Origin: Lepus europaeus | Taxonomy: Eukaryota > Chordata > Mammalia > Lagomorpha > Leporidae | NCBI RefSeq assembly: GCF_033115175.1 | Contig: NC_084831.1 | Location: 78,439,502 to 78,503,501 of the forward strand | Direction of reading: 5' to 3' | Length of the DNA stretch: 64,000 bases | Part shown: positions 37,001-45,392 of the stretch, piece after piece | How positions within the stretch are numbered: position 1 is the stretch's first letter | Layout: each line of letters starts with the position of its first letter | Program-made: the position numbers and the translations under genes | The notes under the pieces: generated by a model | Databases searched by the model: none | The model's input: the letters and a program-made list of their open reading frames with translations, nothing else | What the model was told of the DNA's origin: nothing

Positions 37001-38211
37001 CAATCTCTCTTGCTCCCCCCTTCCAACAAGACACAGGCTGTAGGCTTAGAAAACACACCTTGACCCTGAGCCCAGAGGGAGGCAATGTGTATGCCACACA
37101 CTGTCTCAGGAAATTTCCTCATACTAATCCCACAGAAAAGTTCCTAATATAACAATACTGCAGGTGAGGAGGTAAGGGCTCAGAGAACCTAGCTATTCTT
37201 TCGATCACCAGGAAGTGTGTACTCAAAACTGGTAGCCATTTCTGGCAGACTAAATCCAAGCACTGCCCTAAATAACAACAAAAATCAACCTATCAATCTA
37301 TTTTCCCCATGAAATTCTGCTTTCATTTTTGCCCTTCTTCTTTAAAAGAGACAATTATTTTCTCCAGCAAGAAAATAATATTTTCCTAAGAACACATCAC
37401 AATCAGTATATTCAAGAATCACAAAATAGTTGCCCAAAACAGGTTTCAAGAAATCAAGGAGATGAAATTAATTTCCATTAACTACAGAATGAAGTCCCAC
37501 AGTTCACTAGCTGATGCCACTCTTTTGTTAACGCCACCTTCTTCCACTGCCTGGTTCTGAGAATCGCCGGGCAGAGAGAATCCAAGAACTTGCCTGTAAC
37601 AGAAAGCCTTGGAGTTTCTGAAGGGAGAGAAACTCCCAGGGAACTGGTTAGGAGGGAGAAGAAAGCCCTCGGGTTGGGAAACCACTGATTTTCAAGGCAG
37701 ATTTAGGAACTCTCAGTTGAACTTCACTGGAAGTCAAATATTAAAATTTTCTTCTCCCGACAACTAATTCGAATATGTGACTAAAATCACAACTTAATGA
37801 AAGATGAAAAGGAACAAAGTAAGGAGATAGTCTTTTCATATTTGAAGAGATGGGTTTAAGATCATCTACCTCCTTATTTATTATTCTCTATTATGCACTC
37901 AAAAAAGTTATTTTTAAAAACCACTGCCCATAGTTCTGTTATTAACAGAGGCTTTCATCAAACTCACGACTTGAGATGCTTACCTGTATAGTCACCATTG
38001 CGATTTTTAGAATTTGTATGGCAAGTTTCCATGGTTTTCTACCTCGCGCCCAGAACTTCTCACAGGGATTCATGAAAAAAAATTTGAGTTTTCGCCTCAT
38101 CTGGTCTTCTAATAGAAGCTCCGCAGACGGGGATGCATGCTGCTGACAAGTGCAGCCATTTTCCTCTTCGTGGAAGCTGCAGCTACGTGTGACTACCTGA
38201 GGATGTGCCAT
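15878..38211 (-). CDS. MCOLN3: MCOLN3 (TRPML3, mucolipin-3), complete coding span, 12 coding exons
   Basis: Mucolipin-3 is an inwardly rectifying Ca2+/Na+ channel of early endosomes, lysosomes and autophagosomes, also expressed in hair cells and melanocytes. Joining 38211-37984, 36596-36429, 30308-30155, 28702-28618, 28539-28443, 25945-25846, 23218-23106, 23014-22865, 19870-19769, 19663-19541, 18310-18104 and 16012-15878 gives 553 codons plus TAG with every phase matching; 553 is the known family length. Layout: cytosolic N-terminus 1-61, S1 about 62-84, luminal polycystin-mucolipin domain about 85-283, S2 about 284-304, S3 about 340-360, S4 about 372-392, S5 about 400-430, pore helix and NGDD filter (456-459), S6 about 474-502, cytosolic tail with CCC near the end. 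The luminal histidines 252, 273 and 283, glycosylation sequons N138, N172 and N205, and the varitint-waddler positions I362 and A419 are present. Introns 5, 8 and 10 are tiny (78, 91, 105 nt). No disruption seen, so the gene looks functional. Confidence 0.96.
16060..16985 (-). pseudogene. Possible decayed gene copy next to MCOLN3 exon 13
   Basis: A GC-richer block inside MCOLN3 intron 12. On the minus strand two coding-like frames (about 104 and 84 codons, 16996-16682 and 16378-16124) are followed by AATAAA at 16076-16071. I do not recognise the protein and stops lie between the frames. It may be a decayed retrocopy or an unclassified repeat; no poly(A) tail follows the AATAAA. Confidence 0.2.
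16985..17125 (+). mobile_element. C-SINE, 3'-truncated
   Basis: Head TGGTGGGCATTGTGGCACAG and first third only. Confidence 0.65.
17595..17914 (+). mobile_element. C-SINE in MCOLN3 intron 12
   Basis: Full copy with 16-bp target duplication AGAAAACTTGCTTAGA at 17579-17594 and 17915-17930. Confidence 0.95.
18104..18310 (-). CDS. MCOLN3: MCOLN3 exon 12 (residues 441-509), pore and S6
   Basis: Acceptor GTTTTCTTTCTAG before 18310, donor AAG|GTAGGT at 18103; 207 nt, phase 0. Encodes the pore helix ([17 protein letters not shown]), with filter residues N456-G457-D458-D459, then S6 through [15 protein letters not shown]. It is the most conserved exon and distinguishes MCOLN3 from MCOLN2, which I recall as having AQIQQKS in place of AKMQQKS. 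Confidence 0.96.
18812..19170 (+). mobile_element. C-SINE in MCOLN3 intron 11
   Basis: Young copy with GGCCGGCGCCGTGGCTTAAC head and long A-rich tail; flanks GAAAGGCGTATTTTG and GAAAAGCGTATATTG form an imperfect duplication. Confidence 0.92.
19541..19663 (-). CDS. MCOLN3: MCOLN3 exon 11 (residues 400-440)
   Basis: Acceptor CTTTCTCAG before 19663, donor AAG|GTACTG at 19540; 123 nt, phase 0. Encodes S4-S5 linker and S5: [20 protein letters not shown] to [12 protein letters not shown]419, whose change to proline gives the constitutively open varitint-waddler channel in mouse, is encoded at 19606-19604 and is wild type here. Confidence 0.95.
19769..19870 (-). CDS. MCOLN3: MCOLN3 exon 10 (residues 366-399)
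   Basis: Acceptor GTGTCCTAG before 19870, donor CAAT|GTAAGG at 19768; 102 nt, phase 0. Encodes [20 protein letters not shown] and the end of S4 to FFEKYN. Separated from exon 11 by a 105-nt intron. Confidence 0.95.
19925..22100 (-). mobile_element. Long L2 relic in MCOLN3 intron 9
   Basis: Begins with the reverse complement of the L2 3' end (TTCTAGGTGCTAAGGATAAA then CAGTGAACAAG) and carries typical continuation phrases (GGAACTTTCCAGGCACAGGG, ACATCCAAGTAGAGAGTGTG). Interrupted by a C-SINE. The far boundary is uncertain. Confidence 0.6.
20631..20959 (-). mobile_element. C-SINE in MCOLN3 intron 9
   Basis: Full reverse copy with 16-bp target duplication ACAGTGTGTATTGGTT at 20615-20630 and 20960-20975, inserted in the L2. 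Confidence 0.95.
22865..23014 (-). CDS. MCOLN3: MCOLN3 exon 9 (residues 316-365)
   Basis: Acceptor TTTTTTTTTTTAAAG before 23014, donor AAG|GTAATT at 22864; 150 nt, phase 0. Encodes [20 protein letters not shown] and S3 ([20 protein letters not shown]), ending KMEIQAK. I362, mutated to T in the mouse varitint-waddler-J allele, is at 22876-22874. Residue 354 is threonine where I recall isoleucine in human. Confidence 0.95.
23106..23218 (-). CDS. MCOLN3: MCOLN3 exon 8 (residues 278-315)
   Basis: Acceptor CTTGGCTTCCAG before 23218, donor CAG|GTGGGG at 23105; 113 nt. Encodes [20 protein letters not shown] and the rest of S2 to GLQLQQ. H283, the third pH-sensing histidine, is the sixth residue. 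A 91-nt intron follows. Confidence 0.94.
23490..23695 (-). mobile_element. L2 relic
   Basis: ATTTATTAAGCCTACCTACT and GATGCTGGGATACATGAGCG resemble the reverse of the L2 3' end. Confidence 0.6.
23700..23860 (-). mobile_element. MIR relic
   Basis: CCCCAGTGAGGTGGGTGTAA, AATTGAAGCACAGATGAGAT and AGAGCCAGGATTGACACC follow the reverse MIR core. Confidence 0.55.
23858..24025 (+). mobile_element. MER5A-like relic
   Basis: TTGAGAACTTGCTAGAAGTA, CGGGCCCTACCCCCAGATCC and ACACTTTGGGATCCACTG match MER5A. Confidence 0.6.
24770..24885 (-). mobile_element. C-SINE, 5'-truncated
   Basis: Tail and AGAG block only, ending at CACTCCCCAAATGGCCGCTA. Confidence 0.85.
25160..25480 (+). mobile_element. C-SINE in MCOLN3 intron 7
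   Basis: Full forward copy from GGGGGCCCAGCACTGTGGCG to the AACTAAATAAATC tail. Confidence 0.88.
25846..25945 (-). CDS. MCOLN3: MCOLN3 exon 7 (residues 245-277)
   Basis: Acceptor CCTCTCTTCACAG before 25945, donor TCAA|GTAAGT at 25845; 100 nt. Encodes [20 protein letters not shown] through [10 protein letters not shown]252 and H273, two of the histidines that sense luminal pH in TRPML3, are both here. Confidence 0.94.
27700..28092 (-). mobile_element. Solo LTR of an endogenous retrovirus in MCOLN3 intron 6
   Basis: Read on the minus strand: U3-like sequence from about 28092, a TATA box (TATATAA, 27912-27906), then AATAAA at 27844-27839 about 65 bp downstream and a GT-rich stretch (TTTGGTGGTGG). 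This order is diagnostic of an LTR. No internal retroviral gene is adjacent; the left boundary and a target duplication were not resolved. Confidence 0.65.
28165..28325 (-). mobile_element. L2 relic
   Basis: TTATTATTGAGCGTCTACTC and GTGCCAGGTGCTGTTCTTGG are the reverse of the L2 3' end. Confidence 0.65.
28443..28539 (-). CDS. MCOLN3: MCOLN3 exon 6 (residues 212-244)
   Basis: Acceptor TTCTTTTCTAG before 28539, donor ACA|GTAAGT at 28442; 97 nt, closing in phase 0. Encodes [20 protein letters not shown] through [11 protein letters not shown], luminal domain beta-strands. Identical to the human segment as remembered. Confidence 0.94.
28618..28702 (-). CDS. MCOLN3: MCOLN3 exon 5 (residues 184-211)
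   Basis: Acceptor TTCCTTTCTCTGGCAG before 28702, donor CACAG|GTGAGG at 28617; 85 nt. Encodes [20 protein letters not shown] and NLTLDFH, part of the luminal polycystin-mucolipin domain, with the sequon N205-L-T. It is followed by a 78-nt intron. Confidence 0.93.
28960..29245 (-). mobile_element. C-SINE, old copy
   Basis: Diverged reverse copy with CTCCCATCTGCTGGTTCATT and AACTACTAGGCCAAACGTCC. Confidence 0.65.
29790..30050 (+). mobile_element. MIR relic
   Basis: GCACCTTGAAC-like region, ACAAATCACTCACCTCTCGG and CTAGAACAGTAGCTGATACA follow the MIR consensus; weak. Confidence 0.5.
30155..30308 (-). CDS. MCOLN3: MCOLN3 exon 4 (residues 133-183)
   Basis: Acceptor CTCTTTGGTTGAAG before 30308, donor GACAG|GTGATG at 30154; 154 nt, 51 codons plus one base. 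Encodes the luminal domain from [15 protein letters not shown] to [11 protein letters not shown], with sequons N138-I-S and N172-D-T. Residue 169 is cysteine (ICPGND) where I recall tyrosine in human. This is the most diverged coding exon together with exon 2. No single open frame reports it well because it is short and split by phase. Confidence 0.93.
31640..32535 (+). mobile_element. L2 relic in MCOLN3 intron 3
   Basis: Sense L2 3' region (CTCCCTGGAACGTTCTTCCC, CATGACCTCCTTGACTTTAT, AACACTAAGTAAATACTGG), interrupted by a C-SINE. Confidence 0.65.
32127..32472 (-). mobile_element. C-SINE inside L2
   Basis: Young reverse copy with T22 tail; target duplication TCTCTGTAGGATTTCT (32111-32126) versus TCTCTGTAGTATTTCT (32473-32488), one mismatch. 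Confidence 0.95.
32560..33020 (+). mobile_element. Second L2 relic
   Basis: GCCTTTGCCCTTGCTACTCC, TTATTTTTCTTCATAGCACT and GGCACAGAGTAGGTGTGCAG follow the L2 3' UTR in order. Confidence 0.65.
33030..35360 (-). other. MCOLN3: MCOLN3 intron 3 interior, no gene found
   Basis: No exon seen. 34.64-35.05 kb looks like an old interspersed repeat (GTTCTGGAGGCTGGGAAGTT, CTAATTACCTTCCCCGGCCC) of a family I cannot name; a related piece occurs at 51.48-51.79 kb. Confidence 0.45.
34100..34205. repeat. Degenerate GATA/TAGATG-type microsatellite
   Basis: About 100 bp of AGATATA, GTAGATA and ATATAT units. Confidence 0.6.
35365..35541 (-). mobile_element. C-SINE, truncated
   Basis: Reverse 5' part only: CAAGCACTTGGGCCATCTTC to GCGCCACAATGTTGGCCCC. 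Confidence 0.75.
36429..36596 (-). CDS. MCOLN3: MCOLN3 exon 3 (residues 77-132)
   Basis: Acceptor TTTCTTTTAAG before 36596, donor CAG|GTACAT at 36428; 168 nt, phase 0 on both sides. It encodes [20 protein letters not shown] and the start of the luminal domain up to FAVNQ, covering the end of S1 and the first luminal helix. Nearly identical to the human sequence as remembered. Confidence 0.95.
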
Positions 38212-38213
38212 CT
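37984..38213 (-). CDS. MCOLN3: MCOLN3 exon 2 (start codon; residues 1-76)
   Basis: Acceptor TTTTTCCCTCCCTAG precedes the first base 38213; the ATG is at 38211-38209, only two bases into the exon. It encodes 76 residues starting MAHPQVV, through the cytosolic segment [20 protein letters not shown] and the first part of S1 ([16 protein letters not shown]). Donor CAG|GTAAGC at 37983. Residues 4-34 are more diverged from the human protein than the rest, as expected for this flexible tail. Confidence 0.95.
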
Positions 38214-38714
38214 CTAGGGAGGGAAAAACCAACACTCTCATCAGTGAGGAAAGGCACACGTCCTCACTGCTAAAGGAAGACATCCCAGCAACACATCTGG
38301 TTTCACACAAGCACCACTGTTCTGGCTGTACTTTAAATGTGTACAGAATCAATCAGAATATAAGATGTTTTTATATTTGTTTTCATTACAAAGTGAATAT
38401 TCACCTAGCTGAAATCAACCATATTCAAAGGCTGCTCCTATGAGCCAAAGAATATATGTATGTCTACACAGGATATATACGCTGCCTGCCTCATTCGTCA
38501 GTAGATATAGTTAGGGCCAGTACTGGACACTCATAGACTGGGTAAGACTTCAGAGAGAAGGGGGGCCCTGAAATGTTATACAAAATTTTGTTAAATAGGA
38601 TATGGCAAGTTTCCCCCTGGGAGAAACTAAAATTTTCATCAGATTATTAAAAAAAAAAAAAGGTTTAAAGCCACTGAATTTAAAAGGTAAGTAGGGCATA
38701 AAGTAGAGAACCAA

Positions 38715-38850
38715 GATATGGTTTTGTTTTCAGTCTGACTTTAGCAACTTGACACTTGTGTGATCTGAGGCAGGTCACTCAGCTCCTCTGAGACTCCGCT
38801 TTCTCTCCTGGAAAAACGGGAACAATAGTGCTTACCCTCATATAACCTAC
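38715..38850 (+). mobile_element. MIR relic
   Basis: TGTGTGATCTGAGGCAGGTC, CTCAGCTCCTCTGAGACTCC and AAAACGGGAACAATAGTGCT follow the MIR core. Confidence 0.65.
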
Positions 38851-39464
38851 TGACCCACACCCCTGGTAGCCAGAGCAGCTTTCTAAACAGCCAACAAGCT
38901 TCTGAAGGAGCAGTGCGAGCCTGGGGAACTTAAATGTGCCACAAATAGGATCAGATACTCAGTTCAATCCAGTTCCTTACCATGAATTCATCCTTATTTG
39001 CTTTTTATTGAAGGTCTCGTATTAGAAGCACAGTTTACTTTTTAAAGTACTTTATTCTTATTATTTCTTTTGTCCCTTTGAAAAGATTGAAGCTGGTTTT
39101 ATTGTCTTCATAGCCACCTTTTCTAAAACCATAAGAGACCCATCTTGGATTTCCCCTCAGACCAATATTGATAATTTGGAAACCTGCTCAAAAACCAAAT
39201 ACCCCAAACCACCAGGACAGTAGATAGAGTCTTTCCATACAGGATAGAAAGGCCAGCATTGTTCGACATTTTTATCATAACTCGTACTCGCAATCAAGGG
39301 AGAATTTAACCTGCAGTCATACAGTATCTGACTAGTCACTCTTTAGGCACCACCCTTTCCAAGTCTAAAAGTTAACTTTTTATTCTAATTCAAACATTCT
39401 TAGCAAATCCAACATTTCAAAATAAGAGATATTGCCTCTAAAAACTAGCCACAGGGAAAGGTGT

Positions 39465-39815
39465 TTTTTTAAAGAAAATATTTATTATTTTTATTATTTG
39501 AAAGGCAAAATGACGGTGGGGGGGGGGTGAGGGAAGGAGGGGGAGGAGGAGAGGGAGAGGGAGAGGGAGATTGATTGACAGTTCTTCCATCTGCTGATTC
39601 ACGCCCCAATCTCCACAACAGCCAGGACTGAGCCAGGCTGAAACCAGGGGCCAGGAATGACATTCACGTTTCCCACTTCCTTAGCAGGGACCCAAGGTAT
39701 GCATGAGTAGGAAGCTGGATTTGGAAGTAGAGGAGCCAGGGCTGGAACTGGCACTCCACATGGGATACAGGTGTCCCAAATGACAGCTTAACCAGCTGTA
39801 CCACAATACCCATCC
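39465..39815 (-). mobile_element. C-SINE
   Basis: Reverse copy with G8 run and GGGAGAGG block; ends AACCAGCTGTACCACAATAC. Confidence 0.8.
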
Positions 39816-39962
39816 CAGTTTTTACACTCTTGATTATGGAAAGATTAATTGGATACTGCTGACTGAAAAAAGCATCTTTACCAGCAAGCACAGGCAGTAC
39901 CTTCTCCAAGTTAAATTGCAGCTCACATGTGTGTGCGGTAAAATGCCCATCAAAGAGTAAGA

Positions 39963-40300
39963 GGGGCAGCAGTTTTGCCAAGTGGTTGAGACACTGGTCA
40001 GGGTACTGGAATTTTGTATTGCAGTGTCAGGGCTCCTGTCCTGGTTCTGCTCCTGATCCCAGCTTCCTGGCAATGCAAACTCCAGCAGGCAGCAGATGGT
40101 GGCTCAAGCACTTTGGTCCCTGCCACCCATGTGGGAAACCTGGACTGAGTTCCTGGCGCCCCGCTGCAGCCCCAAGCTGTTGCAGCCATTTGAGAAATGA
40201 ACAGGGAGATAGGGAGTTGGGCGTGCATACTGGCTCCCACCCTCCCTCTCGCTCTCAAATTTAAAGATTTTTTTTAAAAAAATAAATAAAAAGGTAAAGG
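39963..40300 (+). mobile_element. C-SINE, diverged
   Basis: Head GGCAGCAGTTTTGCCAAGTG, core CAGCAGATGGTGGCTCAAGC, A-rich tail. Confidence 0.75.
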
Positions 40301-40879
40301 CATAAAGGAGAAAAAAAAAAGTATGAATTCCTTAGGATTTTCACTCCAGAACATTTTATTTGCTTCTTCCAAAAGGCAGTATACATTAGCCAGACCCTAA
40401 GCAGATTTTATTCATGGGGCTTAAAACAAAAATGATTTTACGTTGATAAAACCTTGGGTAGGAACGCCAACATCCTAATGAAGTCGTAGATAACGACACA
40501 CGTTGGTCACATCGCGGCCTTTCCATTTTGATACGGGGAAAAATTAAACTTTAAACAAACCAACTACATCGTGTAACAGTAGCCCACAGAACAAAGGGAT
40601 ACCGTTCATTTATTCAGCACGTCTCACCAAGCTGTTCCGGAAGCAAGACGTGTTGTCCACAGGGGCTGGCTGCGAAACTCGCTGGCTCACCCCGACTCAA
40701 AAGTCCTTTCAGAACTGCAAAGGTGCAGGCCATCGGCTTCTGTCCCCTGGCCCCTGTCCTTCTGTCCCCTGCCCCTGGCCTCAGGCGGGCTCGCACAAGC
40801 TTCAGACCGGCAAGCGCCTCTGACTTATTCATGGTGGGTAGCCGCTTAACTGGATTGAGTTGCAGACAGAGAAAGCCGG

Positions 40880-41960
40880 CCAGCTTGTGTCTGTAGCAAA
40901 AGCCTCACCGGTGGTCACCGTCTGCCTCCCCCTGCCCTTTTCTTTTTTCTCCTTCTTGCCTTCACCCTCCCCAGCCTCGGTGAGGACGGGCTGGCCGGGT
41001 GGGCCTCCGATCCCCGGCCCCGCCTCGGAGCTCCTTAGACGGCGGGCCTCGTGCCGGCGGCTGCTCCCGCCCCCATTTCTATCCGTCCCTACGCCTCTGC
41101 TGCAGGGAGGATCCGAGTGAGGCATCAACAAGACCGCCTCCGAGCCCTCGCTGCATGCAGACAACCGCTCGCGCCCCACACTCCGGGGCAGAGGCTCTGG
41201 CCCGGGGTTGCCTCCACGCTCCCCAAACCCTGGGCTCGCGAGCCGCAGCCTCTGCACCAGGCTAAACCGGGCGGCACGCGAGCCGACCACCCACCCGGCC
41301 CTGGCCCGACGCCGGCCCGCCTGCGCCCCTTGCTGACCTCTGTCCCGCGGCGGAGCCGGCGCGGTGCGGAACGCCTGCATCTCGCACCCCGCTGGCACCT
41401 CGGTGCCCGCCATGGCGCCGGCGTCCGGGCGCCCTGCTCCTGGAGTGACCGCCCGCCCGCGACATCGCGGCCCCTCCCCGCGCGCCGCGGCTGCCGTCCC
41501 ACGACACCTGGGGCCTCCGCACCGCTCACCTGCGGCCCGGGGCGGAGGGCGCGCCCGGCGGGGAGGCGTCGGGTCCCCTCAGTCGCCGGGACAAGCCGGT
41601 CAGCGCGCAGCTCCCGCGGCCCCGGAGGCCCTGCTGAGCCCAGAGTCCGCCCGGAGCCTGGCATCCTCCCTCCGCGGCCGCTTTCCCTCGTGACCCTCCT
41701 CGCAGCCGTCCGCGTTCCGCACCACGCCCTTTCTGGACCGCCCCTTAGGAGGGGCGGCGGGGGCCGAGGAGGCCGTCGGAAGGGACCTGGCGCTGGCCCC
41801 GGGGCTCTGGCACCCTTCGCGATCCCCCCCCCCCTCCCCGCGCCGGTTCACCTAAGCAGCCCGCACTGACCCCCTCCGAGCTCTTCGCTTTGCACAGGAG
41901 CCGCCGCTGCTCCGTGCCAGGGCGTGGGCTCCGGGCTTCAGAGCCGCCCCGGGGGCCAAC
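40880..41960 (-). promoter_or_regulatory. MCOLN3: CpG island, MCOLN3 promoter
   Basis: About 1.1 kb of GC- and CpG-rich DNA, free of SINEs, lying 2.7 kb upstream of the MCOLN3 start codon exon. It includes a C-run at about 41826. A divergent role toward DNAI3 is unlikely because that gene has its own promoter-like region about 11.7 kb away. Confidence 0.75.
41530..41700 (-). other. MCOLN3: Candidate MCOLN3 noncoding exon 1
   Basis: The coding exon starts two bases after an acceptor, so at least one upstream noncoding exon is required. The best minus-strand donor in the CpG island is GGGCCGCAG|GTGAGC, with the last exon base at 41530. The 5' boundary is a guess. A second donor, ACCG|GTGAGG near 40907, is an alternative. 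Confidence 0.4.
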
Positions 41961-42854
41961 CCTGCCTGGCGGTCTTGGGGCTGCAGCTCATTCTGGGACA
42001 GACGAACCCGGCCCCCCGTGGGCACTCAAGCGGGCATGCAGCCGCCCACCTGGACTTTCGCGTACCACATGGAAACACGAAACCTAAGACATTTCAGGCC
42101 TGGACCTTGGACCCTCCCTGGGCTTTCTAGCTTCACATGAGTTCTGAGAATGGAGTGGACTGTCGACTGGACTCTTCCGTAGACAGGGTGCCAGGGTGGA
42201 GGGAGCCCTGCCAGGCTCCTAGGGGGAGAAAATGTGAGAAGTAAATGCCTGAGTAGCCTTTGACCTGGAACCTTTTTCTTCATTATTTCTTTTTAAAGAT
42301 CCAACTTTAGTGTACCCCTTAACGGGAATGGATCGGGAACTTTGGTTAATTTCAATTAGTCATTTTGGATTTATTTTAATTTTTAAATATTTATTATTTT
42401 TGGCCGTGGATAAGTTTATAAAGATCGCTGAATCCCCCAACAGGGTATTAAGAATTGTCAAACCTCCTACAAAATCTTTTTTTCAAATCCTAAACCAGTT
42501 TGCATGGACAGTTTATAATGAGAAATGCCTTGCAGTAGAGTTCAAAAATTTTGGGCTGAATCCCAAGTGCTATGAATAAGGTAAGATACCCAAAGGATAT
42601 AATTGGCACAGCCAGGTCTCAAGTGTAATGTGGGAATTGGTTTAATCTCTAATGCCCATGTGCCTCCACAGAATTTAACACCATCTCCTTCCTGTAGCAT
42701 TGGAGTTACTGTGATGGGCTTGGTTTTTCAGTTAAAATCCCAAGTTTAGAGAGATTCAGGCATAAATGACAACCTTCACTTAATCCTAGTTTAGCTGAAT
42801 TGTGTAGACCCTTCCTTCCTTCCTCCTCCTTTCTGCCCTTTCTTTCTTTTTCTT

Positions 42855-42942
42855 TTTTTTTAATGATTGATTTTTATTTATTTGAAAGTGGAATTACAGA
42901 GAGAGAGAGAGAGAGACTATCTTACACCCACTGGTTCACTCC

Positions 42943-42982
<40 letters not shown>

Positions 42983-43203
42983 ATCTTACACCCACTGGTT
43001 CACTCCCCAAGTGGCAGAAGCCAGGAGCTTCTTCTAGGTCTCCCACATGGTTGCAGGGGCACTTGGGAAATGTGCTGCTGCTTTCCCAGGCACAGAAGCA
43101 GGGAGCTGGATTGGAAGTAGAACAGTGGACCTGAACCAGAGCCTATATGGAATGCTAGTGTTGCAGGCAGCAGCTCAACCTGCTGTGCCACAATGCTGGC
43201 CCC
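42855..43203 (-). mobile_element. C-SINE with internal 64-bp tandem duplication
   Basis: Reverse copy in which (GA)n plus CTATCTTACACCCACTGGTT to CTCCCC occurs twice, starting at 42917 and 42981. Ends CACAATGCTGGCCCC. Confidence 0.9.
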
Positions 43204-43269
43204 TGTCTTTATCTCTTGGGGAAGACCTAAATTGATGAAAAGATCACCTATGTTCATAAATTACAGGAC

Positions 43270-43720
43270 AGTATTTTTAGATGTTACTCCTCATGGAGTT
43301 CATTTATACACTCAACCCAATGTCAATGAAAATTGCAGCAAAGTATTTTTTAGACCAAGATTTTTCTAAAATTCAGAGAAATGCAATGAACCTAGAGTAA
43401 CCAAAGCAATTTTTTTAAAAGAAGGACAAATTAGAAGGTTTACCTGACATGATTTCAAGACTTATCAAAAAGCTATATAAGCAAAACAATTTGGTATTGA
43501 GGAAAAACAGTGTATAGAGTATATATGAATGTGGACAATGGAGCAGAACGGAGTTCACAAAGAGGCTAATGTGTATATAGTCAATTGATTGTGACAAAGA
43601 TGTCAAGGGAGAAAGCAAACCTTGACAATCAATGTAGTGGTGGTACTAGATCAAAAGAATACATGGATATCAAGTCAAAACAAACAAAGACAGGAAGCTC
43701 ATATTCAGAGCCAAAAGTTT
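43270..43720 (+). mobile_element. Decayed L1 ORF2
   Basis: GAGTAACCAAAGCAATTTTT, ACAATTTGGTATTGAGG and ACAATGGAGCAGAACGGAGT echo sense L1 ORF2; no open frame. Confidence 0.6.
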
Positions 43721-44029
43721 AGGTAAACATTTATGGAAAGCAAGACAACCACACATAAATGAGACGTAGTTAAGATCTAATCTGTCAGTCTTGCTTTCAG
43801 CTTTTGCCATGCTATTAACTGTGCCTTTTTGGACATGCTAATGGTTCATTTTTGCAAATAGAATGAACATTTATCAGTATGACATACATTGTGCTGATCT
43901 TATGAATGGTACTTCAGGAAAAGAGTGTTGAGAGCAAAACAAGTCCCCAAATTAGAATTTCAACATACAATTCTATGTGATGCTGTTGCTCTTGCTGTTG
44001 CTAGGAGATCCAAATGTTACATTATTTGA

Positions 44030-44706
44030 CATTACTGAGTCATGTTTGCTGCAGTTTCCAGTCTTGGAATACAGTTATGAACCACATAAAGACATTTCGA
44101 TCATCAATGGACTGCAGATCCAACCATGGTCCCATAACACTACACTAGAGCTGAAAATGCCTATTGCCTAGTGTTTCCATATCCATCTTAACAATGCAGA
44201 AGAACCCATTACTCATACATTTGAGGCGATGCTGGTGTAAACAAACCTACTATATAGCAGAGTATAAAAGTGCAACACACACAATTATGTACAGTGTGTG
44301 ATGCTTGACAATAACAACTGTTACTGGATGAAACATTCACTATGCTCTACTTTTTATTGTTATCTTAAAGTGTACTTCTTCCACTTGTCTATTAAAAAGT
44401 TAGCTGTACAATAGCCCAAAGCAGGTCCTACTGGAGGTGTTCTAGAGGGGTCATTGTTATCATAGAGGATGACATAGGGGATAACCAAAAACCGTACAGT
44501 GGGACAAGATAAGGAGGTGGAAGGTAGTGACATTGATGATCTGTACCCTGTGTAGGCCTAATGTGTGCTTGTGTCTTAGTTAACAAAATATAAATTTAAA
44601 AAATAGAAAAAAGATTATAGAATCGGGATGTAAAGAAAAACAATATGTTTGCACTGTAGCAAATGTGTTTGTGTTTGTAGCTGAGTGTTAAAAGAGTCAA
44701 AAAGGT
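44030..44706 (+). repeat. Ancient interspersed repeat, family not named
   Basis: Sequence such as TGAACCACATAAAGACATTT, GGTGATGCTGG-like text and CCCTGTGTAGGCCTAATGTG resembles a common mammalian repeat that I recognise but cannot assign confidently to a family. Confidence 0.4.
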
Positions 44707-45043
44707 TTTTTTTAAAGATTTTTTAAAATTTATTTTAAGAAAGTAACATATACAGACAGTGAGAGGGAGAGACAAAGAGAGAAAGGTCTTCCTTCTGTTG
44801 ATTCACTCCCCAGATGGCCGCAACGGCCGGAGTTGTGCCAATCTGAAGCCAGGAGCCAGACACTTCTTCCAGGTCTCCCACATGGATGCAGGGGCCCAAG
44901 GATTTGGGCCATTTTCCACTGCTTTCCTAGGCCACAGCAGAGAGCTGGATCAGAAGAAGAGCAGCTGGGACTAGAACCAGCGCCCATATGGGATGTCTGC
45001 ACCAAGGTGGAGAATTAACCTACTGCACCACAGCGCCGGCCCC
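44707..45043 (-). mobile_element. C-SINE
   Basis: Reverse copy ending CACCACAGCGCCGGCCCC. Confidence 0.9.
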
Positions 45044-45054
45044 TCAAAGAGTTT

Positions 45055-45319
45055 TAAGAGGACTACACTGTGGCATTGCAGGTAAAGCCGCTGCCAGCGG
45101 TGCCAGCATCCCAAATGGGTGCTAGTTTGAGTCCCGGCTGCCCCCACTTCTGATCCAGCTCCCTGTTAGTGCACCTGGGAAAGCAGTAGAAGATGGCCCA
45201 AGTACTTGGGCACCTGCACCCATGTGGGAGACCCAGAGGAAGCTCCTGGCTCCCGGCTTCTGATCAGCCTTGCTCTGGCCATTGTAGCCATATGGGGAGT
45301 GAACCAGCAGACTGAAGAT

Positions 45320-45350
<31 letters not shown>

Positions 45351-45392
45351 ACTCTACCTTTCAAATAAATAAATAAATCTTAAAAAAGAAAG
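45055..45392 (+). mobile_element. C-SINE
   Basis: Forward copy 12 bp from the previous one, head to head, with (AAAT)n tail. Confidence 0.88.

Noticed and set aside
41051-41869. 272-codon open frame on the plus strand in the MCOLN3 CpG island
   Set aside because: Low-complexity Arg/Pro/Ala/Gly composition and overlapping equally long frames on the other strand; a stop-poor GC-rich artefact.
42310-42579. 89-codon plus-strand frame with a hydrophobic start
   Set aside because: AT-rich, no recognised domain, no promoter or splice context; probably chance.
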